Shown: one piece after another, positions 49,279 to 54,583 of the stretch
How positions within the stretch are numbered: position 1 is the stretch's first letter
How the letters are laid out: each line of letters begins with the position of its first letter
Assembly (NCBI GenBank): GCA_026392465.1
Contig: JAPLCA010000039.1
Location: 1-54,583 of the forward strand
Direction: 5' to 3'
Length of the DNA stretch: 54,583 bases
From: Propionibacteriales bacterium
GTDB taxonomy: Bacteria > Actinomycetota > Actinomycetes > Propionibacteriales > Nocardioidaceae
Program-made: the position numbers and the translations under genes
The notes under the pieces: model-generated
The model's database searches: none
Told to the model about the DNA's origin: nothing
The model's input: the letters and a program-made list of their open reading frames with translations, nothing else

Positions 49279-50397
49279 ATGGCTGATGACGTACAGGTGC
49301 ACCACGGGCTCGAGGGAGTCGTCGCGTTCGAGAGCGAGATCGCCGAGCCCGACAAGGAAGGGTCCGCGCTGCGGTACCGCGGCGTCGACATCGACGACCT
49401 CGTCGGCCGCGTGCCGTTCGAGAAGATCTGGGGCCTCCTCGTCGACGGCCACTACGAGCCGGGACTGCCGCCCGCCGAGCCGTTCCCCATCCCCGTCCAC
49501 TCCGGTGACATCCGCGCCGACGTGCAGAGCGCCATCGCGCTCACCGCGCCCGCCTGGGGCCTGCGCCAGCTGTACGACATCGAGACCCCCGAGCAGGTGC
49601 GTGAGGACCTCTCCCGCACCGCCGTCATGATCCTGTCCTACGTCGCCCAGGCGGCGCGCGGCGTCGGGCTCCCCATGGTGCCGCAGGCCGTCATCGACGA
49701 GCAGGCGACGATCGTCGAGCGGATGCTGATGCGCTGGCGCGGCGAGGTGAACCCCGACCACGCCAAGGCCATCGACGCCTACCTCGTGTCGGCCGCCGAG
49801 CACGGCATGAACGCCTCCACCTTCACCGCCCGCGTCATCGCCTCCACGGGCGCCGACGTCGCCGCCGCCCTGTCCGGCGCGGTGGGCGCGATGTCGGGAC
49901 CGCTGCACGGCGGTGCGCCCTCGCGCGTGCTGCACATGATCGAGCAGGTCGAGAAGTCCGGCGACGCCGAGGGCTACGTCAAGCAGCTCCTCGACTCCGG
50001 CGAGCGCCTCATGGGCTTCGGGCACCGTGTGTACCGCGCCGAGGATCCCCGCGCCCGCACCCTGCGCCGCACGGCCAAGGAGCTGAACGCGCCGCGCGCC
50101 GAGGTCGCCGAGGCCCTGGAGCAGGCCGCCCTCGCCGAGCTGCGCGCCCGTCGTCCCGACCGCGTGCTCGAGACCAACGTCGAGTTCTGGGCCGCCATCG
50201 TCCTCGACTTCGCCGAGGTGCCCCCGAACATGTTCACCGCGATGTTCACGTCGGCGCGCACGGCCGGCTGGAGCGCGCACATCCTCGAGCAGTACAAGAA
50301 GGGCCGGCTCATCCGTCCCTCGTCGATCTACGTCGGTCCGTCCGAGCGCAAGGCCGACGAGGTCGAGGGCTGGAACCCCGCCTGGGCCGACCGCTGA
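49279..50397 (+). CDS. citA: Citrate synthase (citrate synthase 2 type)
   Basis: The 372-residue enzyme condenses oxaloacetate and acetyl-CoA. Type II-short citrate synthase features: GLEGVVAFESEIAEPDKEGSALRYRG (N-terminal, read in parts), SAAEHGMNASTFTARV with the catalytic His, GPLHGGAPSRVL with the second His, MGFGHRVYRAEDPRA with the third, and the acid NVEFWAAIVLDF. Length is short, as in actinobacterial citrate synthase 2 or methylcitrate synthase-like enzymes; 2-methylcitrate activity cannot be excluded. A -10 box 6 nt upstream marks ATG 49279. Confidence 0.94.
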   Translation: MADDVQVHHGLEGVVAFESEIAEPDKEGSALRYRGVDIDDLVGRVPFEKIWGLLVDGHYEPGLPPAEPFPIPVHSGDIRADVQSAIALTAPAWGLRQLYDIETPEQVREDLSRTAVMILSYVAQAARGVGLPMVPQAVIDEQATIVERMLMRWRGEVNPDHAKAIDAYLVSAAEHGMNASTFTARVIASTGADVAAALSGAVGAMSGPLHGGAPSRVLHMIEQVEKSGDAEGYVKQLLDSGERLMGFGHRVYRAEDPRARTLRRTAKELNAPRAEVAEALEQAALAELRARRPDRVLETNVEFWAAIVLDFAEVPPNMFTAMFTSARTAGWSAHILEQYKKGRLIRPSSIYVGPSERKADEVEGWNPAWADR

Positions 50398-50493
50398 CCC
50401 CACGTCGAGCCTGAACCGCGGCGCCCGTCCCGACCACGTCGGGGCGGGCGCCGTCGTCGTCGCGGCTCGGGCTGCGCATCACCAGCAGGCCCC

Positions 50494-50499
50494 TACGGT
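50494..50499 (+). promoter_or_regulatory. Possible -10 box of the aldo/keto reductase gene
   Basis: TACGGT lies 7 nt before ATG 50507. GGAGGG also lies between it and the ATG, too close to the start to act as a normal ribosome site. Confidence 0.4.
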
Positions 50500-50506
50500 G
50501 GAGGGC

Positions 50507-51325
50507 ATGACCGTACGCGACATCGCACTCAACGACGGCACGACGATCCCGCAGGTGGGCTTCGGCGTGTTCCAGATCGACCCCGCCGACACCCAGGCGG
50601 CCGTCGAGCAGGCGCTCGAGGTCGGCTACCGCCACATCGACACCGCCCGGATCTACGGCAACGAGGAGGGTGTCGGCGCCGCCCTGAAGGCCACGGGCCT
50701 CGCCGACGAGGTCTACGTGACCACCAAGCTGTGGAACGAGGACCAGGGCCACGACTCCACGCTGCGCGCCTTCGACGCCAGCATGGGCCGTCTCGGCCTC
50801 GACACGCTCGACCTCTACCTCATCCACTGGCCGACGCCCGCCCACGACACCTACGTCGACACGTGGAATGCCTTCGAGCAGCTCCAGGCCGACGGCCGGG
50901 TCCGCTCGATCGGCGTCTCGAACTTCCGCGTGCAGGACCTGCAGCGTCTGGCCGACGAGGGACTCACCACGCCGGTGGTGAACCAGATCGAGCTCCACCC
51001 GGCCCTCACGCAGGACGTGCTGCGCGCCTACCACGCCGAGCACGGCATCGTGACCGAGGCGTGGAGCCCGCTGGCGCAGGGCCAGGTCCTCGACGAGTCC
51101 GCGGTCGTGGAGATCGCCGAGGCGCACGACGCGACGCCGGGCCAGGTCGTCCTGGCGTGGCACCTGGCCCTCGACAACGTGGTCTTCCCGAAGTCGGTCA
51201 CGCCGTCGCGCATCGCCGAGAACTTCGCCGCGACCGAGATCACGCTCACCGACGACGAGCTGCAGCGCATCAGCGCGATCAACCGCGACGAGCGCACCGG
51301 ACCGGACCCGGCCGAGTTCAACTGA
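50507..51325 (+). CDS. Aldo/keto reductase
   Basis: The 272-residue TIM-barrel NADPH enzyme is of the AKR5 (2,5-diketo-gluconate reductase-like) group. The catalytic tetrad is visible: Asp in HIDTARIYGNE, with Tyr in the same block, Lys in VTTKLWNEDQG and His in YLIHWPTP. Coenzyme-binding segments GVSNFRVQDLQRL, NQIELHPALTQ, WSPLAQGQVL and FPKSVTPSRIAENF are present. ATG 50507 is preferred to the in-frame GTG 50498. The substrate is not known. A strong terminator follows. Confidence 0.94.
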   Translation: MTVRDIALNDGTTIPQVGFGVFQIDPADTQAAVEQALEVGYRHIDTARIYGNEEGVGAALKATGLADEVYVTTKLWNEDQGHDSTLRAFDASMGRLGLDTLDLYLIHWPTPAHDTYVDTWNAFEQLQADGRVRSIGVSNFRVQDLQRLADEGLTTPVVNQIELHPALTQDVLRAYHAEHGIVTEAWSPLAQGQVLDESAVVEIAEAHDATPGQVVLAWHLALDNVVFPKSVTPSRIAENFAATEITLTDDELQRISAINRDERTGPDPAEFN

Positions 51326-51333
51326 CCCGCACG

Positions 51334-51377
51334 CGACGAGACCCTGGCCATCCCCCCGAACGGCCAGGGTCTCGTCG
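51334..51377. terminator. Strong bidirectional terminator
   Basis: A perfect 16-bp stem (51334-51349 with 51362-51377) has a 12-nt loop. It lies between the convergent aldo/keto reductase and GIQPL-repeat genes and can serve both. Confidence 0.8.
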
Positions 51378-51444
51378 TGTGTGATGGACCATCCCCCCGA
51401 GATGCTCCACCGCCGACCCGTCCCCCGACAGGCCGGACGTCGTG

Positions 51445-51651
51445 TCAGCCGGCGTCAGGCACCAGTCCCGCGACCAACGGCTGGATGCCGGCGGTGTCGT
51501 CGAGCGGCTGGATGCCCTCGCCCAGGGGCTGGATGCCCTGGCCGAGCGGCTGGATTCCCTGGACGGTCGCGTTCGCGGAGGCCGGGGCCACCGTGAACAG
51601 GGCGGCGGCACCGGCTGTGGCGATCATGGAGCGCGTGCGGTTCGTCGACAC
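51445..51651 (-). CDS. Small secreted protein with four GIQPL repeats
   Basis: The 68-residue product begins with a basic n-region and a hydrophobic core ending in APASANA (signal peptide, cleavage near residues 26-28). The mature part of about 40 residues contains GIQPL at 32-36, 39-43, 46-50 and 55-59, joined by short Gly/acidic linkers, and ends LVPDAG. GTG 51651 is backed by GGAAGGA 7 nt upstream. I recognise no family. Repeats spaced 7, 7 and 9 residues suggest a structural or binding function. Two tandem palindromes lie in its promoter. Confidence 0.75.
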   Translation of the reverse strand: MSTNRTRSMIATAGAAALFTVAPASANATVQGIQPLGQGIQPLGEGIQPLDDTAGIQPLVAGLVPDAG

Positions 51652-51685
51652 CGTGGTTCCTTCCGTCGTCGTCCTGGTAGCAGGA

Positions 51686-51727
51686 GACTACACCGAACTA
51701 GTCCTTTGGGACTAGACCCCAGTAGTC
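51686..51727 (-). promoter_or_regulatory. Two tandem GACTA-N8-TAGTC palindromes ahead of the GIQPL gene
   Basis: Perfect 18-bp dyads occupy 51686-51703 and 51710-51727, with centres 24 bp apart. The nearer one starts 34 bp before the start codon and overlaps a possible minus-strand -10 box (TAGTCT, 51685-51690). Inner halves also form CTAGTCC-TTTG-GGACTAG (51698-51715). Two dimers could bind on nearly the same helical face. The cognate regulator is unknown. Confidence 0.6.
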
Positions 51728-51789
51728 ATCACTTTGTCCAGGTCTGCACGTCGCCCGTCCCTGGAACGCCGGGCGTGCACCCCAGGACC

Positions 51790-51825
51790 GGCCGCGGGTG
51801 CCGCGGCCGCGAGGTCTCGTAGGGT
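51790..51825 (+). promoter_or_regulatory. Promoter and palindrome of the nucleoside phosphorylase gene
   Basis: TAGGGT (51820-51825) lies 6 nt before GTG 51832, a leaderless -10 box. GGCCGCGG-GTG-CCGCGGCC (51790-51808), a perfect 8-bp dyad, covers the expected -35 region. The dyad could be an operator, although GC-rich palindromes occur by chance in such genomes. Confidence 0.4.
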
Positions 51826-51831
51826 GGGACG

Positions 51832-52623
51832 GTGACCACCGCAGACCTCGCCCGCTCCGCCGCGGACGCCCTCGCCGAACGCACCGGAGGGGTGGCCCAC
51901 GACGTCGCCCTCGTCATGGGCTCGGGCTGGTTGCCCGCGGCCGACGCGCTCGGCGCCCCCGAGCACGAGATCGCCCTGGCCGACCTGCCGGGCTTCAGCG
52001 CACCGGCCGTCGCCGGGCACGGTGGCACCGTCCGCTCGGTGCAGGTCGGCGAGCGGCGCGCGCTTGTGTTCCTGGGGCGCACCCACTTCTACGAGGGCAA
52101 GGGCGTCGCGGCCGTCGTCCACGGCGTCCGCACCGCCGCGGCGGCGGGCGTGCGCACGGTCGTCCTGACCAACGGGTGCGGCGGGCTCGACCCGAGCTGG
52201 ACCCCCGGCACCCCCGTGCTGATCAGCGACCACATCAACCTGACGGCCACCTCCCCCATCGAGGGTGCGAACTTCGTCGACCTGACCGACCTGTACTCCA
52301 GCCGCCTGCGCGCGCTGTGCCGCGAGGTCGACCCGTCGCTCGACGAAGGGGTCTACGTGCAGTTCCCGGGACCGCACTACGAGACGCCCGCCGAGATCGC
52401 GATGGTCCGCGCCATCGGGGGGACGCTCGTGGGCATGTCGACCACGCTGGAGGCGATCGCCGCCCGCGAGGCCGGCCTGGAGGTGCTCGGCCTGTCGTTG
52501 GTGACCAACCTCGCGGCGGGCATCTCCGGCGAGCCGCTGAACCACGAGGAGGTGCTCGAGGCCGGCAAGGCGGCCGCGAGCCGCATGGGCGCCCTGCTCG
52601 CCGACGTCATCCCCCGCATCTGA
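51832..52623 (+). CDS. punA: Purine nucleoside phosphorylase, trimeric type
   Basis: The 263-residue enzyme cleaves purine nucleosides with phosphate. Family blocks: [21 protein letters not shown] (phosphate site His), [56 protein letters not shown] and [30 protein letters not shown] (in parts). The usual TNAAG block is TNGCG here. Size and motifs fit the low-molecular-mass trimeric class that prefers inosine and guanosine. It probably shares its transcript with the phosphohexomutase gene 35 bp downstream. Confidence 0.95.
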   Translation: MTTADLARSAADALAERTGGVAHDVALVMGSGWLPAADALGAPEHEIALADLPGFSAPAVAGHGGTVRSVQVGERRALVFLGRTHFYEGKGVAAVVHGVRTAAAAGVRTVVLTNGCGGLDPSWTPGTPVLISDHINLTATSPIEGANFVDLTDLYSSRLRALCREVDPSLDEGVYVQFPGPHYETPAEIAMVRAIGGTLVGMSTTLEAIAAREAGLEVLGLSLVTNLAAGISGEPLNHEEVLEAGKAAASRMGALLADVIPRI

Positions 52624-52658
52624 GCCGACCCGGCCACCCACGCCCCGAGGAGCCACCC

Positions 52659-54320
52659 ATGTCCGTCGTCGACCTCGCCCTCGACTGGATCAGCCAGGAC
52701 CCCGACCCGCAGACCCGAGCCGAGCTGCAGGCGCTCGTCGACGCCGACGACACGGCGGCGCTCGAGGACCGCTTCGGTACCCGTCTGCAGTTCGGCACCG
52801 CCGGCCTGCGCGGTGCCCTGGGCGCCGGGCCGAACCGGATGAACCGCGTCATCGTCGCCAAGGCCGCGGCGGGTCTCGCCGCCTACCTGCGGCGCGAGGT
52901 GGACGGAGAACCGTCGGTGGTCGTGGGCTACGACGCGCGGCACAACTCCGACGTGTTCGCCCGCGACACCGCGGAGATCATGCAGGCTGCGGGCGTGCGC
53001 GCCTACCTGCTGCCCGAGCACCTCCCCACCCCGGTGCTCGCCCACGCGATCCTGCACCTCGGGTGCTCGGCCGGCGTCATGGTCACGGCCTCGCACAACC
53101 CGCCCCAGGACAACGGCTACAAGGTCTACCTCGGCGACTCCAGCCAGATCGTGCCGCCGGCCGACACCGACATCTCCGCGCTCATCGACGAGGTCGGGCG
53201 GCTCGACGAGCTGCCCCGCAGCGACGACTACACCGTCTGCGGCGCCGACGTCGCCGAGGCCTACGTGCAGGCCGTCGTCGACCTCGCGCAGGACGGCCCG
53301 CGCGACGTCGTGGCCGTCTACACGCCGATGCACGGCGTCGGACGCGACACCCTCGTCGAGGTCGTGCGGCGCACCGGCTTCGCACCCTTGCACGTGGTGG
53401 CCGAGCAGGGCGACCCCGACCCCGACTTCCCCACCGTCGCGTTCCCGAACCCCGAGGAGCCGGGCGCGATGGACCTCGCGCTGAAGCTCGCCTCGGAGGT
53501 CGAGGCCGACGTCATCGTCGCCAACGACCCGGACGCCGACCGCTGCGCCGTGGGAGTCAGGGACGGTGAGGCGTTCCGGATGCTCACGGGCGACCAGACG
53601 GGAGTGCTGCTGGCCGAGCTGCTCCTGCGGCGCGGGGTGGAGGGCACGTACGGCTCGTCGATCGTCTCCTCCGACATGCTCGGCCGGCAGGCCGAGGCGC
53701 ACGACCGACGCTGGCAGCAGACCCTCACCGGCTTCAAGTGGCTCGGCAAGATCGGCGACCTCGCGTTCGGCTACGAGGAGGCGCTGGGCTACAGCGTGGC
53801 CCCGCACGTCGCGCGCGACAAGGACGGCGTGTCCGCGATCCTCGCGGTGCTCGAGCTGGCGGCAGAGCTGAAGGCCGAGGGGCGCACGCTCCTCGACCTG
53901 CTCGACGACCTCTACCGCGAGCACGGTCTGCACGCGACGGGACAGCTGTCCGTGCGCGTGGACGACCTGTCGATCATCGCCGACGCCATGAGCACCCTGC
54001 GCACCACGCCGCCGCGCCTGCTGGGCGGGCTGGAGGTGACGGCCGTCGACGACCTCGCCGACGGGTACGCGGGCCTCCCGCCCACCGACGGGATCCGCCT
54101 CGCCCTGGCACTGCCCCCGGCCACGGAAGCGGCGCCGCACGGGCCCGCGATCGACTCGGCGCGCATCATCTGCCGCCCGTCGGGCACCGAGCCCAAGCTC
54201 AAGTGCTACATCGAGGTCGTCGTGTCGGTGCAGGAGTCCGTCGAGGTGTCACGCGAGCAGGCCGACGCCACCCTGGAGGCGCTGCGCTCCGACCTCGCGA
54301 CGGCCCTCGGCCTCGCCTAG
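52659..54320 (+). CDS. Phospho-sugar mutase (phosphomannomutase/phosphoglucomutase type)
   Basis: The 553-residue enzyme interconverts 1- and 6-phosphates (or 1/5 of pentoses). The phosphoserine loop is VTASHNPPQDNGYKVY (about residues 142-157), the Mg loop NDPDADRCAVGV, the sugar loop LGKIGDLAFGYEEALGYS and the phosphate-binding RPSGTEPKLKCYIEV. The long form with the PNP gene upstream suggests phosphopentomutase/glucose-1,6-bisphosphate-type activity, joining nucleoside breakdown to sugar metabolism (inference). GAGGAG precedes ATG 52659. The next bases after its stop are the end of an IS element. Confidence 0.93.
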   Translation: MSVVDLALDWISQDPDPQTRAELQALVDADDTAALEDRFGTRLQFGTAGLRGALGAGPNRMNRVIVAKAAAGLAAYLRREVDGEPSVVVGYDARHNSDVFARDTAEIMQAAGVRAYLLPEHLPTPVLAHAILHLGCSAGVMVTASHNPPQDNGYKVYLGDSSQIVPPADTDISALIDEVGRLDELPRSDDYTVCGADVAEAYVQAVVDLAQDGPRDVVAVYTPMHGVGRDTLVEVVRRTGFAPLHVVAEQGDPDPDFPTVAFPNPEEPGAMDLALKLASEVEADVIVANDPDADRCAVGVRDGEAFRMLTGDQTGVLLAELLLRRGVEGTYGSSIVSSDMLGRQAEAHDRRWQQTLTGFKWLGKIGDLAFGYEEALGYSVAPHVARDKDGVSAILAVLELAAELKAEGRTLLDLLDDLYREHGLHATGQLSVRVDDLSIIADAMSTLRTTPPRLLGGLEVTAVDDLADGYAGLPPTDGIRLALALPPATEAAPHGPAIDSARIICRPSGTEPKLKCYIEVVVSVQESVEVSREQADATLEALRSDLATALGLA

Positions 54321-54321
54321 C

Positions 54322-54583
54322 TGTGATGTCCAGGGACGTTGTTTCTCTGGATAGGTGAAGGCCTCCGGGGTGAGAGTGGAGCTGTCTAGGTTCCGTCTCG
54401 TCCCAGGATGCCTTCGTGGTCCACGCTAACGCTGCTCTGACCCCTCGTGCTCGGCTTCGGCTGGCTCGGTTGATCGTCGAGGACGGGTGGAGACCGGCCG
54501 AGGCGGCGAAGATGTTCATGGTCTCGACCGTCACGGCCCGCAAGTGGGCGAACCGGTTCCGCGTCGAGGGACCGGCCGGGATG
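54322..54583 (+). mobile_element. Left part of an IS481-family insertion sequence
   Basis: The element seems to start at about 54322 with TGTGATGTCCAGGGACGTTG, one base after the stop codon of the sugar mutase gene, and continues past the window end. The terminus resembles IS481-type ends, and the transposase N-terminus follows at 54416. The right end, target duplication and full length are outside the window. Confidence 0.7.
54416..54583 (+). CDS. IS481-family transposase, N-terminal fragment (cut by the window end)
   Basis: From GTG 54416 the frame reads VHANAALTPRARLRLARLIV, then EDGWRPAEAAKMFMVSTVTA and RKWANRFRVEGPAGM, running open to the last base (56 codons). This is the N-terminal helix-turn-helix of IS481-type DDE transposases, which bind the element ends. 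The DDE catalytic core is not in the window. No frameshift is seen in the visible part, so the copy may be intact. Confidence 0.8.
   Translation, partial: MVHANAALTPRARLRLARLIVEDGWRPAEAAKMFMVSTVTARKWANRFRVEGPAGM

Noticed and set aside
1..54583. CRISPR arrays, integrases, phage genes or toxin-antitoxin pairs
   Set aside because: I saw no regularly spaced repeats and no recognisable genes of these types, apart from the IS481 fragment at the right edge.

Overview
The window comes from a high-GC actinobacterium, most likely of the Nocardioidaceae type (Aeromicrobium- or Nocardioides-like). This placement is an inference. It rests on the gene set (glp-moaC-mog operon behind a eukaryotic-type UDP-glucose pyrophosphorylase, RamB/glyoxylate cluster, IdeR-type regulator, CNNM pair), on very GC-rich codon use and on many apparently leaderless promoters (TANNNT box, 6-7 nt, start codon). 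Most of the window is ordinary chromosomal core.

Layout. 1-348: leader and promoter of a ribosomal RNA operon that runs leftward out of the window, followed by tRNA-Ala(CGC) and its terminator. 736-6088 (minus): a UDP-glucose pyrophosphorylase, three molybdenum-cofactor genes, an acetyltransferase and a membrane protein. 6106-14444: folate, CNNM, FmdB, SAF-domain, mscL, epimerase, HAD and secreted sugar-dehydrogenase genes. 14445-25241: a region of visibly lower GC content ending at the 3' end of tRNA-Arg(CCT). It reads as a transferred island carrying a small biosynthetic cluster. 25410-30750: glyoxylate shunt aceA-aceB plus a 3-hydroxyacyl-CoA dehydrogenase, with a divergent RamB-type regulator. 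30783-34577: a cobalamin riboswitch followed by a BtuFCD-like importer and an unusual CbiX-like/[2Fe-2S] protein. 34699-46861: esterase, topoisomerase IB, flavin disulfide reductase, PLP enzyme, subtilase, a cyclopropane-synthase operon, IdeR, photolyase and a hotdog protein. 46934-54320: MFS exporter, pdxH, citrate synthase, aldo/keto reductase, a tiny secreted repeat protein, purine nucleoside phosphorylase and phosphomannomutase/phosphoglucomutase. 54322-end: left end of an IS481-type element.

The most interesting part is the island. An NRPS with only A-(N-methyltransferase)-T domains, a VioC-like Fe(II)/2-oxoglutarate hydroxylase, an ATP-grasp ligase, a protein with caspase-like (clan CD) His-Gly and Cys motifs, and a Cys-rich putative metal-binding protein form one tightly overlapping operon. 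A divergent phosphopantetheinyl transferase, an MFS transporter and an ArsR-like regulator accompany it. There is no condensation or thioesterase domain. A plausible reading is that a single amino acid is N-methylated and hydroxylated while carrier-bound, and that the ATP-grasp enzyme or the peptidase-fold protein makes or breaks the amide bond. I do not recognise this combination as a described pathway.

A second notable locus is a 68-residue secreted protein with four GIQPL repeats. Its promoter carries two perfect GACTA-N8-TAGTC palindromes 24 bp apart.
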